Source: Christensenella sp036660175
Lineage (GTDB): Bacteria; Bacillota; Clostridia; Christensenellales; Christensenellaceae
Assembly: GCA_036660175.1 (NCBI GenBank)
Contig: JAVXBD010000041.1
Coordinates: forward strand, 1 to 11,593
Length of the DNA stretch: 11,593 nucleotides
Direction: 5' to 3'
In this document: in pieces, positions 1 to 7,025 of the stretch
Numbering within the stretch: the stretch's first letter is position 1
Layout of the letters: every line of letters begins with the position of its first letter
Notes under the pieces: model-generated
The model's database searches: none
Told to the model about the DNA's origin: nothing
What the model saw: the letters and a program-made list of their open reading frames with translations, nothing else
Position numbers and translations under genes: made by a program

Positions 1-118
1 GCTCGTGCGGGGACCCCATTTTTTCTCACTTTCCCGCCCTTCTTGCTTTTAGGTGCATAGGCTTTTACTATGTTTGGGGCTATGAAAATTTTAAAAAGTC
101 GCATTCTTCTTGTATACG

Positions 119-150
119 AAAAACAGCAGAATTCTTTACGAACTCCGCTG
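119..150 (-). terminator. Intrinsic terminator of the ABC transporter operon
   Basis: Read on the minus strand, an 11-bp stem (CAGCGGAGTTC pairing with GAATTCTGCTG, two G-U wobbles) closes a 5-base loop GTAAA and is followed at once by a run of five T. It lies about 70 bases after the permease stop codon. No other minus-strand gene ends nearby, so it most likely ends the ABC transporter transcript. On the plus strand no T-run follows the stem, so it should work in one direction only. Confidence 0.8.
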
Positions 151-220
151 CCTTGTAGTTTCTCTTTTTACAATTTATAGATTGTATTGCCCTAATATTT
201 GACTAACAGCCAAATAATTC

Positions 221-1807
221 TTAAAAAGAATCGAAAATCTGTATGCCTTTTGTGACGATTTTTTTATAAAGTATTACGTCCACCACCGCCATTGCAATGC
301 TGAAAAGCAAAATCACGATTCCGCCGAAAAGAAGGGTCAAAACCCCCGGAATGATGGTAAGCACCATGCCCACCAAGACACTAATCGTAGCTGGACCGCT
401 GTTTTTGATAACGACGACTTCTGAGGTCCATTCAAAGTTTGCACTTTTGAGGTTTAGCCACAGACCAAAAAACGCTGTAAACAGTGCATACACAAGCGGC
501 GTCAAAAACATCATAATGGACGAAACAGGCGATGCTTGCAGCACGATACAAAAAATGGTGGAGTTGATGAGTATTGCAGGAACAAGCAGCGTCAAATTGA
601 CAAATATTTTGGACAGCAAAATAGATTTTGTCGAAATGGGCAGTGATTTTACAATCCATAACGTTTTCCCTTCAAGGGAGATGGACGAAGAAGTGGTGCA
701 TGACATGGCGATAAAGGCGGACAAAAACAACGGAGCTATCACAATCAATATCTTTGAAAAACCAGGCAGACTCAAAAGTTGCTCGACCTTACCAAGCCCT
801 ACAATCAGTAAAAACACCGACAGTATGGTCATTAGAGCCAACCCAATGGCAGTGTTTAAAACGTACTGGGAAGAAGAAAAATAGCGTTTCAGCTCTCTAC
901 TATATAAGGCTTTTGCAGGACTGGACTGCTTTAATGCCTGCATTTTATAGTTTGAGATGGTGCGGTTTGTGGTGATGGCGGTGTTTATCCGCTTAAAGTT
1001 TTTTGAAACCACCCACACAAACAGCACAAAAGCCGCTGCCGAAATAGCTAAAAACCCGAGCAGTGCCAAGACGTCAAAAGAAGAAATTGCACTGGAATAT
1101 AATGCAGCCAGTGGGTATGCACGGGTAATTGCATGAAAAACAGTTGCGCCGATGTCTGCAAAATTAAGGGCGAGATTGTTCATTTGTGAAGAAGCAAAGA
1201 AAATCACCAAAAACAGTACCAGTGTAAACACCACATTCATACCGTTTTTACGCTTAAACCGTGAGGCAGCCAGCGCAATCAGCGATCCAATAATGGTTGC
1301 CAAAACAATCGGTATTAGCGGAATAAACAGCAGGGTCACAATAAAAATCAGATAAAACGCAAAAGGCGGCTGCCCAACGATGCCATAGGCAACCCCACAG
1401 GGAAGCATCAGCATGAGCGTAAATACGAAATTCATACCATATAAAATCAGCAGACGTGAAGTGATGATGGTACTCGTTTTTATAGGCAGCGACATCAGCG
1501 TATCAAAATCACGAAACCCAAACAGCAAACCGTTTGTCTTATAAATCGTAGTGAAAAGCGCCATCAGCGAGGCGGCTGTCATCATGATTGTGGGCAGGAT
1601 ATACAGTGCGTCAATCGTCTTTAGGGATTTCGCCATACCCATACACATTCCAAAAACAGTCGTAATCAGTATCGCAAACACAACTACCATCAGTATCGTA
1701 TAACCTGTATTTTTATTTTTTACTTTACTGTCGGTTGTATATTTTGCTTTGTTAAATCCAAACGAATCAAGCAAATAATTTTTAATTAAACTTCCCAGAT
1801 TATTCAT
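221..1807 (-). CDS. ABC transporter permease, ABC-2 type exporter-like
   Basis: A 528-residue integral membrane protein, probably the transmembrane partner of the ATPase encoded just upstream. About 12 or 13 hydrophobic segments can be seen. They start at a helix near residues 35-55 and end with a cluster before the short basic C-terminus. The segment SLEGKTLWIVKSLPIS in the middle of the protein, and the similar MSLPIKTSTIITSRLL near the N-terminus, are typical of a group of large clostridial putative ABC exporters. The start is placed at the ATG giving MNNLGSLIKN, because it overlaps the ATPase stop by 8 bases and has GGAG/GGAAG upstream. The longer reading frame to 1849 would lie inside the ATPase gene. 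The transported substrate cannot be told from the sequence. Drug, peptide or lipid export are all possible by analogy. Confidence 0.85.
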   Translation of the reverse strand: MNNLGSLIKNYLLDSFGFNKAKYTTDSKVKNKNTGYTILMVVVFAILITTVFGMCMGMAKSLKTIDALYILPTIMMTAASLMALFTTIYKTNGLLFGFRDFDTLMSLPIKTSTIITSRLLILYGMNFVFTLMLMLPCGVAYGIVGQPPFAFYLIFIVTLLFIPLIPIVLATIIGSLIALAASRFKRKNGMNVVFTLVLFLVIFFASSQMNNLALNFADIGATVFHAITRAYPLAALYSSAISSFDVLALLGFLAISAAAFVLFVWVVSKNFKRINTAITTNRTISNYKMQALKQSSPAKALYSRELKRYFSSSQYVLNTAIGLALMTILSVFLLIVGLGKVEQLLSLPGFSKILIVIAPLFLSAFIAMSCTTSSSISLEGKTLWIVKSLPISTKSILLSKIFVNLTLLVPAILINSTIFCIVLQASPVSSIMMFLTPLVYALFTAFFGLWLNLKSANFEWTSEVVVIKNSGPATISVLVGMVLTIIPGVLTLLFGGIVILLFSIAMAVVDVILYKKIVTKGIQIFDSF

Positions 1808-2513
1808 GTTCTTCCAGCTCCATAAAGACATCCTCAAGCGAGGCATCACCTTTTACTTCCTCGATTGTACCTGATACAATCAATTTTCCGTTTTTGATAA
1901 TTGCCACTTTGTTGCATAATTTTTCGGCAACCTCAAGCACGTGCGTCGAAAAGAAAATTGCGCTTCCATTTGCACAAAATTCTTTCATAATGGTCTTTAC
2001 GGCATGTGCCGCAATTGGATCAAGCCCTACAAAAGGCTCATCTAATACGAGCAGCTTTGGCTTGTGTATCAGTGCGGAAATAATCGCTAATTTTTGCTTC
2101 ATGCCATGAGAATAAGATGAAATCAAATCACCTAAATTTTTGGTAATTTCAAACAAATCGGTATATTGGTGAATGAGCATTTCACGCTCTTCTTTTGGAA
2201 TGGCAAAAATATCGCCGACAAAATTCAAATACTGAATCCCCGTAAGGTTTTCGTACAAATCTGGATTATCTGGAATATAGGCGGTAATTTGCTTGCACGC
2301 AATCGGATCTTTTTTGATGGAAATACCATCTATTTTTATATCGCCCTGCTCAAAATCAAGCACCCCTACAACTGCCTTGATGGTGGTGGTTTTTCCTGCA
2401 CCGTTGTGTCCGATAAATCCAAAAATATCGCCGTCTGCAATATCCAGTGACAAATCATCCACGGCTTTTTTGCCGCCTTTATAGCTCTTTGTAAGATTTG
2501 TAATTTTTAACAC
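1800..2513 (-). CDS. ABC transporter ATP-binding protein
   Basis: A 237-residue nucleotide-binding subunit that should power the adjacent permease from the cytoplasmic face. It has Walker A GHNGAGKT (residues 35-42), a YIPDNPDLY segment where the Q-loop normally lies (79-87), signature SYSHGMKQK (133-141), Walker B LLVLDEP (154-160) and switch histidine in STHVLE (His191). The YSHGM signature and the PDNPDLY segment are typical of ATPases paired with ABC-2 type exporters of the YtrB/BcrA/CcmA-like group. The GTG at 2511-2513 is chosen as start because a perfect AGGAGG lies 9 bases upstream and the protein then begins with the usual LKITNLTKSYKG. An ATG-started frame reaching 2621 would add a leader unlike the family and run through the promoter. 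First gene of the two-gene operon. Confidence 0.93.
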   Translation of the reverse strand: MLKITNLTKSYKGGKKAVDDLSLDIADGDIFGFIGHNGAGKTTTIKAVVGVLDFEQGDIKIDGISIKKDPIACKQITAYIPDNPDLYENLTGIQYLNFVGDIFAIPKEEREMLIHQYTDLFEITKNLGDLISSYSHGMKQKLAIISALIHKPKLLVLDEPFVGLDPIAAHAVKTIMKEFCANGSAIFFSTHVLEVAEKLCNKVAIIKNGKLIVSGTIEEVKGDASLEDVFMELEEHE

Positions 2514-2522
2514 TTTTTTATT

Positions 2523-2528
2523 CCTCCT
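2523..2528 (-). promoter_or_regulatory. Ribosome binding site fixing the GTG start of the ATPase gene
   Basis: AGGAGG on the minus strand, 9 bases before the GTG at 2511-2513. It is a full match to the anti-Shine-Dalgarno sequence and decides for the GTG start over the upstream ATG at 2621. Confidence 0.85.
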
Positions 2529-2565
2529 GCTTGATGGGAAAAGAAATTTCTCTATTATTCTATTT

Positions 2566-2594
2566 ATTATACTATGCCTGCCAAGCACTGACAA
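2566..2594 (-). promoter_or_regulatory. Sigma-A-type promoter of the ABC transporter operon
   Basis: Minus-strand -35 TTGTCA (2589-2594), a 17-base spacer and a perfect -10 TATAAT (2566-2571). Transcription would start near 2559, giving a leader of about 45 bases that contains the AGGAGG site. The hexamers and spacing are seen directly; activity is inferred. Confidence 0.75.
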
Positions 2595-2611
2595 TATTGC
2601 TTTCGCAATAT
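2594..2611. promoter_or_regulatory. Palindrome abutting the -35 of the ABC operon promoter
   Basis: ATATTGC and GCAATAT form a perfect 7-bp inverted repeat around TTTC. It touches the -35 hexamer, so it would lie upstream of the transcript and is more likely a protein-binding site than an RNA hairpin. By analogy with ABC exporter operons controlled by GntR-like (YtrA-type) regulators it may be an operator, but no regulator gene is visible in the window. Confidence 0.35.
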
Positions 2612-2836
2612 AATAGCACATTTGATCGCTTTTTAATCAAAACTCTATGCGTTTTGTTGTTGCCTTTTTTTAAAATCCCTCACCACAGCACGTTCGTTTT
2701 TATTCTGCAAAAGAACGGGACAGCATAAAAAAGCACAAACAAAAGCAGTCGACGAAATCTGCGTGTATTCTATTGAAAAAAACAAGCATTTGTGATAAGT
2801 TATAAGCAATTGTTTCATTTAAAAAAGAGGGTACTT

Positions 2837-3580
2837 ATGCAAAGATTAAAAATGATTGCGTGCAAGGCGCTGTATCGTGAAATTAGCCTGCTTACCGCAA
2901 AATCCGAGAATTTTGTTGACGTGACCTATTTGCGTCAGGGACTGCATGATACACCAAGCCTGCTTCACAAAGCATTACAATACGAAATTGACAAGATAGA
3001 TGCAGGTGATGATATTTATACGTATCATTCTCAATATGAAGAAAAAGAATTTGATGCAATCCTTTTGGGATACGGTATGTGTTCTAACGGAGTGGTGGGG
3101 CTAAGTTCAAAGAAATATCAGATTGTCGTGCCAAAAACGGACGACTGTATTGCTCTTTTTATGGGTTCTTATGAGAAATATATGCAGTGCTTTAAACAAA
3201 AAAGCGGCACGTATTGGTATACACCCTCATGGATAGAGAATGCGCATACACCCTCTAAGCAGACGGACGAAGCTGTCTATCAAAAATATGTGGCGGATTA
3301 CGGAGAAGAAAATGCCGAATATTTGATGAACGAGGCATGCCTAACGGCAAATTATTCGAGGTGTGGATATATCAAATGGAACGAACTTCCGTTTCCGCAG
3401 TACGAACAATATACCAAAGATGCAGCCGCATATTATGGCTGGGACTATGAAGAAGTAGTGGGCAGTGACCTTGTTTTAAGGGATTTTATTGATGGTAAAT
3501 GGGACGAACGGTTTTTGGTAGTGCCTATCGGCAAGAAGATTGTTGCTGATTATGACGGCGGCATCATGACTTACGAATAA
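2837..3580 (+). CDS. DUF1638 family protein
   Basis: A 247-residue soluble protein that I recognise as DUF1638, a bacterial and archaeal family without an established function. Recognisable elements are IACKALYREI (residues 7-16), VTYLRQGLHDTP (29-40), FDAILLGYGMCSNGVVGL (72-89), VVPKTDDCIALFMGSYEKY (97-115) and, at the C-terminus, FLVVPIGKKIVADYDGG. Cys9, His38, Cys82 and Cys104 sit inside these conserved blocks and might bind a metal or cofactor; that is inference. Homologues are often found near corrinoid-dependent methyltransferase genes, but none is present here. The ATG at 2837 has GAGGG about 5 bases upstream. The upstream ATG at 2792 lacks a ribosome site and adds residues unlike the family. 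A possible -35 (TTGAAA, 2773-2778) has only a poor -10 partner. The length looks complete for the family. Confidence 0.85.
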   Translation: MQRLKMIACKALYREISLLTAKSENFVDVTYLRQGLHDTPSLLHKALQYEIDKIDAGDDIYTYHSQYEEKEFDAILLGYGMCSNGVVGLSSKKYQIVVPKTDDCIALFMGSYEKYMQCFKQKSGTYWYTPSWIENAHTPSKQTDEAVYQKYVADYGEENAEYLMNEACLTANYSRCGYIKWNELPFPQYEQYTKDAAAYYGWDYEEVVGSDLVLRDFIDGKWDERFLVVPIGKKIVADYDGGIMTYE

Positions 3581-3594
3581 AAGAACAACAAAAG

Positions 3595-3702
3595 ATGAAT
3601 CATCAAGAGCTTTTTAAGGAATTGGAATTTGTAGGGGAAACGCACGATGGCGGCTATGCCATTTTTGCACGTAAACAAGAAATCAAGGAATTGTTAAAAT
3701 AG
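3595..3702 (+). CDS. Small ORF or gene remnant after DUF1638
   Basis: A 35-codon ORF starts 14 bases after the DUF1638 stop and ends just before the shared terminator. The predicted peptide contains GETHDGGYAIFARK and a Lys/Glu-rich C-terminus ending ELLK, which reads like the C-terminal end of a larger protein. No good ribosome binding site precedes the ATG, only an A-rich stretch. It could be a small gene co-transcribed with DUF1638, a decayed remnant of a longer gene, or chance. I do not recognise the family. Confidence 0.25.
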   Translation: MNHQELFKELEFVGETHDGGYAIFARKQEIKELLK

Positions 3703-3720
3703 AACCCATATAAACACAAA

Positions 3721-3757
3721 CAAAAGAGCAACGCCACGAAAGCACGCTGCTCTTTTG
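3721..3757. terminator. Bidirectional intrinsic terminator
   Basis: CAAAAGAGCA (3721-3730) and TGCTCTTTTG (3748-3757) form a perfect 10-bp stem around a 17-base loop. It sits between the plus-strand DUF1638 gene and the minus-strand oxidoreductase gene, whose ends converge here. Reading minus, the stem is followed by a T-rich stretch; reading plus, the TTTT inside the right arm supplies the U-tract. It therefore most likely ends both transcripts. Confidence 0.75.
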
Positions 3758-3794
3758 CAGTTACATATAAGATGAGTTCAACCATCATATGTTC

Positions 3795-4940
3795 TTATTT
3801 AGACATTTTTACCCATGTGTTTCCTGCTTCGCTGCTGTCTACACATTTGTTAAAGAACTCTACACCCTCGATGCCCATATCAAGCGTTGGATAGCCATAT
3901 TCTTCTTCAACCACTTTTTTGCCTGCTTTTTTATCGGCAATTGCCCTGCAAAAATCTTTGTAGATATTCGCAAAAGCTTCCGTAAGTCCTTCTGGATGAC
4001 CACAGGGAACACGCACGTATTTTTTCGCTTCGTCTGTTAAATATCCACAGCCACGAGAATACATCTGCGGCGCTTTTCCACGCATAGAAATCTTTAAGTA
4101 GTTGTTTTCTTCCTGAACAAACTCAATCGTTCCTTTTTCGCAGAAAATACGAATTTTTAGGGCATTGTCAAATCCGATAGCAACTTGTGATGTCCAATAC
4201 ATACCCGTTGCGCCATTTGTAAATTTAAGCATAACCTCGGCATTGTTATCAAGAACGCCGCCCTTGCCAAACACATCAAGATTTGCACATAATTTGTCGA
4301 TTTTAAGACCTGTTACATAAGTAACCCAGTTTTCAATGTGCGTGCCAAGATCTGCAATACAAGCGCCTCTGCCCGAAAACTTTGGATCTGCTCTCCAAGG
4401 TCTGTTTGTTTCTGTGATGGTTTCTAAAGAATCAAGCAGCCAATCTTGAGGATACTCTGCAATGACCATACGAACATCGCCAAAAGTACCTTTTCTAAAA
4501 AGCTCTCGAGCTTCCCTTGCCATCACGTGTCCTGTATAGGTATAGCCAACACAGAAAAGACAATTATGTTCTTTTGCAATGCGCTTTAGATCCTCGCCTT
4601 CCTCTACTGTAAAGCAGAGTGGTTTTTCGCAGGAAACGCTGATTCCTTTTTCTAAAAAGGCTTTTGCTGCTGGATAGTGAAACCGATTAGGTGTTACAAT
4701 ATCCGCAAAATCAATGCGGTCTTCACGCTCGGATTCTTTTTGCGCCATTTCTTCATAGGTTAAATAGTTTCTGTCTGGATCGATGCACAGCTCTTGCCCT
4801 GCCTGAATGATTTCCTCTTTGATGTTTGAAAAACATCCAGCAACCAAAATTGCTTCGTCATTGATTCTTAAAGCCGCTCTGTGTACGCCGCCGATGAATG
4901 CACCAGGACCGCCGCCAACCATACCGTATTTTAGTTTCAT
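3795..4940 (-). CDS. Gfo/Idh/MocA family NAD(P)-dependent oxidoreductase
   Basis: A 381-residue soluble dehydrogenase of the Gfo/Idh/MocA family, which oxidise or reduce sugars, inositols and their derivatives with NAD(P). The N-terminal Rossmann domain opens with a glycine-rich loop GMVGGGPGAFIGGVHRAA (residues 6-23). The conserved EKP motif is at 105-107 (CEKPLC), with Lys106 the expected catalytic lysine. GACIADLGTH (192-201) supplies Asp197 and His201 of the active site. The C-terminal domain includes GHPEGLTEAFANIYKDF (314-330), typical of the roughly 380-residue subfamily that includes levoglucosan dehydrogenase-like enzymes. The substrate cannot be fixed. The ATG has GAGGTGA 6 bases upstream. 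It stands alone, with its own promoter and two palindromes upstream, so substrate-dependent regulation is likely. No sugar transporter or kinase is next to it. Confidence 0.9.
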   Translation of the reverse strand: MKLKYGMVGGGPGAFIGGVHRAALRINDEAILVAGCFSNIKEEIIQAGQELCIDPDRNYLTYEEMAQKESEREDRIDFADIVTPNRFHYPAAKAFLEKGISVSCEKPLCFTVEEGEDLKRIAKEHNCLFCVGYTYTGHVMAREARELFRKGTFGDVRMVIAEYPQDWLLDSLETITETNRPWRADPKFSGRGACIADLGTHIENWVTYVTGLKIDKLCANLDVFGKGGVLDNNAEVMLKFTNGATGMYWTSQVAIGFDNALKIRIFCEKGTIEFVQEENNYLKISMRGKAPQMYSRGCGYLTDEAKKYVRVPCGHPEGLTEAFANIYKDFCRAIADKKAGKKVVEEEYGYPTLDMGIEGVEFFNKCVDSSEAGNTWVKMSK

Positions 4941-4980
4941 TTGACTTCACCTCATTAAAATATTTTTGTTAGAATTAGCA

Positions 4981-5008
4981 CCAAACAGTGAAAAAATATT
5001 CTGTTTGG
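4981..5008. promoter_or_regulatory. Inverted repeat in the leader of the oxidoreductase gene
   Basis: CCAAACAG (4981-4988) and CTGTTTGG (5001-5008) form a perfect 8-bp inverted repeat around a 12-base AT-rich spacer. It lies about 40 bases upstream of the oxidoreductase start and downstream of the predicted promoter, so it could be a roadblock operator or an RNA hairpin in the leader. No T-run follows on the minus strand, which argues against a simple terminator. Confidence 0.45.
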
Positions 5009-5035
5009 CATAAAAAATTAATTGATTATAATTTC

Positions 5036-5064
5036 ATGATAATACAGCAGACTTTCAAAGTCAA
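5036..5064 (-). promoter_or_regulatory. Promoter of the oxidoreductase gene with a palindrome over its -35
   Basis: Minus-strand -35 TTGACT (5059-5064), a 17-base spacer and -10 TATCAT (5036-5041). Transcription would start near 5029, leaving a leader of about 90 bases. The perfect palindrome GACTTT-C-AAAGTC (5050-5062) overlaps the -35 and the spacer, where a bound repressor would block polymerase. Hexamers and symmetry are seen; function is inferred. Confidence 0.55.
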
Positions 5065-5175
5065 TGGTTTTTATATATACGAATACATTAATCGCTCAAA
5101 ATACTCATAAATCGACAAACAATGTGCTTTTTTACAGCGGAAATCTTATATCCTATCCAAGAAAGACTGAAAAAA

Positions 5176-5973
5176 TCAAGCTTTCATTTTTACTGCCTGC
5201 ACCACATACCTAAAAGTATCCTCGCCTTTTACACAAGTGGAAAGTGTCAGAATCGTATCATTTGCAGTGAGTACTGCATCACTTTTGGCGGTGGAAAGTG
5301 CAGACATATCATCTAAGTAAGTTAAAAAAGCATCTGCATCTGCAAAACTGTGCGTGTAGGTTTGCCCGTTATCAGCTGTTTTATATGCCGCAAAGATTTC
5401 GTATTGCTGCTTACCATCTGGAGTATATAAATCAACAAAACGGTGCTGCAAAAAAAAGTCGGCATTTTCATATTTGTGCAAATCCGCAAACATAGAGCCA
5501 TCATTCATATTATGCCCATAAATAACGGTGTTTTGGTCCGAAAAATCAGCAGAGGCATCCTTATCCAAAAAGATTGCACCGCCACGATTTACAAGCTTTT
5601 CGGCATTGTGCGAAATGTAATAATCGTTATCTTCGGTTTGGGTAAGCGGATAATCAATCTTGGTACCGTCGATGGTAATCCACCCGACGATTTCTTCATT
5701 AATGGCATGAAGTGCTGCAAAATCAATACGCTTATCGGCGGATTCTATCTGTGCGGCATCTGGCTGTGTGACTGCCGCTTTTTCTATTTTTTGATAGGTG
5801 CTGGCATTTTCAAAGTCCTCACCTTTGATATTGAAAATATTAATCAAAGCAAAAATCAAAACGACAGCCGCAACGGCAATCACAACAATCGAAATGATGT
5901 TTTTGTGCAGCTTTTTTTTTGTTGCCGAGTCATTTTCTGAGGGCTGACTGCTGTCTGTGAGCTTTCTTGCCAT
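5176..5973 (-). CDS. srtB: Class B sortase
   Basis: A 265-residue membrane-anchored transpeptidase that cleaves a sorting signal on secreted proteins and joins them to the cell wall or to each other. The N-terminus is short and charged, followed by one hydrophobic anchor (about residues 25-48), the usual type II orientation. The catalytic triad is clear: His154 in VIYGHNM, Cys247 in LTLSTC and Arg255 in DTFRYVV. VGWITIDGTKIDYPL (96-110) and DYYISHN with GGAIFLD are typical of class B rather than class A or C enzymes. The ATG is preceded by AAGGGAG at a 7-8 base gap. No protein with a recognisable sorting signal is encoded in the window, so its substrate lies elsewhere. It is transcribed away from the rhamnose operon. 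The symbol names the class, not a proven orthologue. Confidence 0.92.
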   Translation of the reverse strand: MARKLTDSSQPSENDSATKKKLHKNIISIVVIAVAAVVLIFALINIFNIKGEDFENASTYQKIEKAAVTQPDAAQIESADKRIDFAALHAINEEIVGWITIDGTKIDYPLTQTEDNDYYISHNAEKLVNRGGAIFLDKDASADFSDQNTVIYGHNMNDGSMFADLHKYENADFFLQHRFVDLYTPDGKQQYEIFAAYKTADNGQTYTHSFADADAFLTYLDDMSALSTAKSDAVLTANDTILTLSTCVKGEDTFRYVVQAVKMKA

Positions 5974-6001
5974 GATAGATACTCCCTTATTTGTTTTCTA
6001 C

Positions 6002-6030
6002 ATTATATATGAAAAACAGAAATAGTACAA
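6002..6030 (-). promoter_or_regulatory. Probable promoter of the sortase gene
   Basis: Minus-strand -10 TATAAT (6002-6007), a 17-base spacer and a weak -35 TTGTAC (6025-6030). It sits about 30 bases before the sortase start. The -10 is perfect, while the -35 keeps only its TTG. Confidence 0.55.
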
Positions 6031-6187
6031 TCCCCGCAAAATTAATTTTATGCGCAGAAAGGCGCACTGCAACATGGCAAAACGGCACTGTATAGGTGCT
6101 TGTGTACCATTAAAAAACGCAGCGTTTTTAAGAAACTTAGCAGGCAATATCAAAAAATCATAGCCGCAGTTATATTTTTAAAATAAG
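6031..6187. other. Hairpin-rich region between divergent genes
   Basis: No coding frame is supported between the divergent sortase and glycosyltransferase promoters. Three inverted repeats lie close together: TGCGC/GCGCA (6051-6066, loop AGAAAG), GCAC/GTGC around a 7-base loop near 6085-6100, and AAAAACGC/GCGTTTTT (6113-6129, one central base). The last has A-runs and T-runs on both sides and could act as a weak terminator or an operator. No known RNA family was recognised. Confidence 0.3.
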
Positions 6188-6216
6188 TGGAAAAGACAGC
6201 ACAGTACTGCTATAAT
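6188..6216 (+). promoter_or_regulatory. Probable promoter of the polysaccharide operon
   Basis: A perfect -10 TATAAT (6211-6216) with a 17-base spacer to TGGAAA (6188-6193), which matches the -35 consensus at four of six positions. Transcription would begin near 6223, leaving a leader of about 30 bases that carries GGGAGG before the GTG start at 6252. Confidence 0.5.
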
Positions 6217-6251
6217 AATACAAGAACAAATTTTATGCTTGGGAGGCGCAA

Positions 6252-7025
6252 GTGGATATTGATGTTACGGTTGGCATAGTCAATTATAATGATTATAACA
6301 GCGCAAAAGAGGCAATTCGTTCTATTATTGAGAATACGCACGAAGTGAAAGTGAAAATTTATCTGGTTGATAACGACTCAAAAGATAAAAGCGGACAGCG
6401 CTTAGCAGATGAATTTTCGCAGATTAATGTGATTTTTAGTGACAAGAATTTAGGCTATGGTGCGGCACACAACTTGATGCTGGATAAAATTGATTCGGAG
6501 TTTTATGCGATTGTAAACCCCGATATTGTGCTTGACCAAGATGTTTTGGCACAATTGTGTTCGTTTATGCGTAAAAATCAGGATATTGGTATGTGTACAC
6601 CAAAGATTTTATATACCAATGGCGATGTGCAGTATCTGCCAAAGCGGAATCCGAAGCTCAAATATTTGATTGCAAACAGACTCCCACTCAAAAGATATGA
6701 ACAAATGCGTAAACATTATAAAATGATGGACGAGGACCTTACAAAGCCCATTGACGTGGAATTTGTGACGGGCTGTTTTATGTTTGCACGTACGGAAGTG
6801 CTAAGGGCGGTACACGGCTTTGACGAGCGATATTTCATGTATTTTGAAGATGCCGACCTTACCAGAACCATTCGGAATACTGGATTGCGAACGGTTTACA
6901 CACCAGATACTTATGTCTATCACGATTATTCCCGTGCAAGTGCCAAAAAGCTGAAATTTTTGATGATTCATATTTTTTCTATGTTTCAGTATTTTATTAA
7001 ATGGAGAAAGAACAGTTCAAATTGA
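6252..7025 (+). CDS. GT2 family glycosyltransferase, rhamnosyltransferase-like
   Basis: A 257-residue cytoplasmic or membrane-associated glycosyltransferase of family 2 with a GT-A fold. Visible motifs are TVGIVNYND (residues 6-14), LVDNDS for nucleotide binding (38-43), NLGYGAAHN (66-74), NPD in place of the DXD motif (89-91), GCFMFAR (174-180) and FDERYFMYFEDADL (190-203) with the likely catalytic acidic pair. The NLGYGAAHN and YFEDADL motifs resemble WbbL-type rhamnosyltransferases. Together with the downstream dTDP-rhamnose genes this suggests transfer of rhamnose to a surface glycan. The start is a GTG at 6252 preceded by GGGAGG at a gap of 5 bases. It is followed by rfbA after 58 bases. 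No transmembrane domain is evident; a hydrophobic stretch near the C-terminus may help membrane association. Exact donor and acceptor are inferred. Confidence 0.87.
   Translation: MDIDVTVGIVNYNDYNSAKEAIRSIIENTHEVKVKIYLVDNDSKDKSGQRLADEFSQINVIFSDKNLGYGAAHNLMLDKIDSEFYAIVNPDIVLDQDVLAQLCSFMRKNQDIGMCTPKILYTNGDVQYLPKRNPKLKYLIANRLPLKRYEQMRKHYKMMDEDLTKPIDVEFVTGCFMFARTEVLRAVHGFDERYFMYFEDADLTRTIRNTGLRTVYTPDTYVYHDYSRASAKKLKFLMIHIFSMFQYFIKWRKNSSN

Noticed and set aside
297..884. A 195-codon plus-strand open frame
   Set aside because: It lies wholly antisense to the ABC permease gene, has no ribosome binding site, and its product lacks any recognisable motif. The minus-strand frame has clear membrane segments and family motifs.
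2514..2621. N-terminal extension of the ATPase from an upstream ATG
   Set aside because: The extension covers the -10 element and leader, and the GTG at 2511-2513 has a perfect AGGAGG and gives a normal family N-terminus.
2773..2806. Promoter for the DUF1638 gene (TTGAAA with TATAAG)
   Set aside because: The spacing between the hexamers is 22 bases, and the only 17-base option (TAAGTT) is a poor -10, so no confident promoter is called.
5065..5175. Terminator after the sortase gene
   Set aside because: No stem followed by a T-run was found on the minus strand between the sortase stop and the oxidoreductase promoter.
5443..5940. A 165-codon plus-strand open frame
   Set aside because: It is antisense to the sortase, whose catalytic residues are all in place on the minus strand. 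It is a shadow frame.
6031..6251. Known riboswitch or tRNA in the divergent intergenic region
   Set aside because: The hairpins are short and do not match any conserved riboswitch core or tRNA cloverleaf that I recognise.
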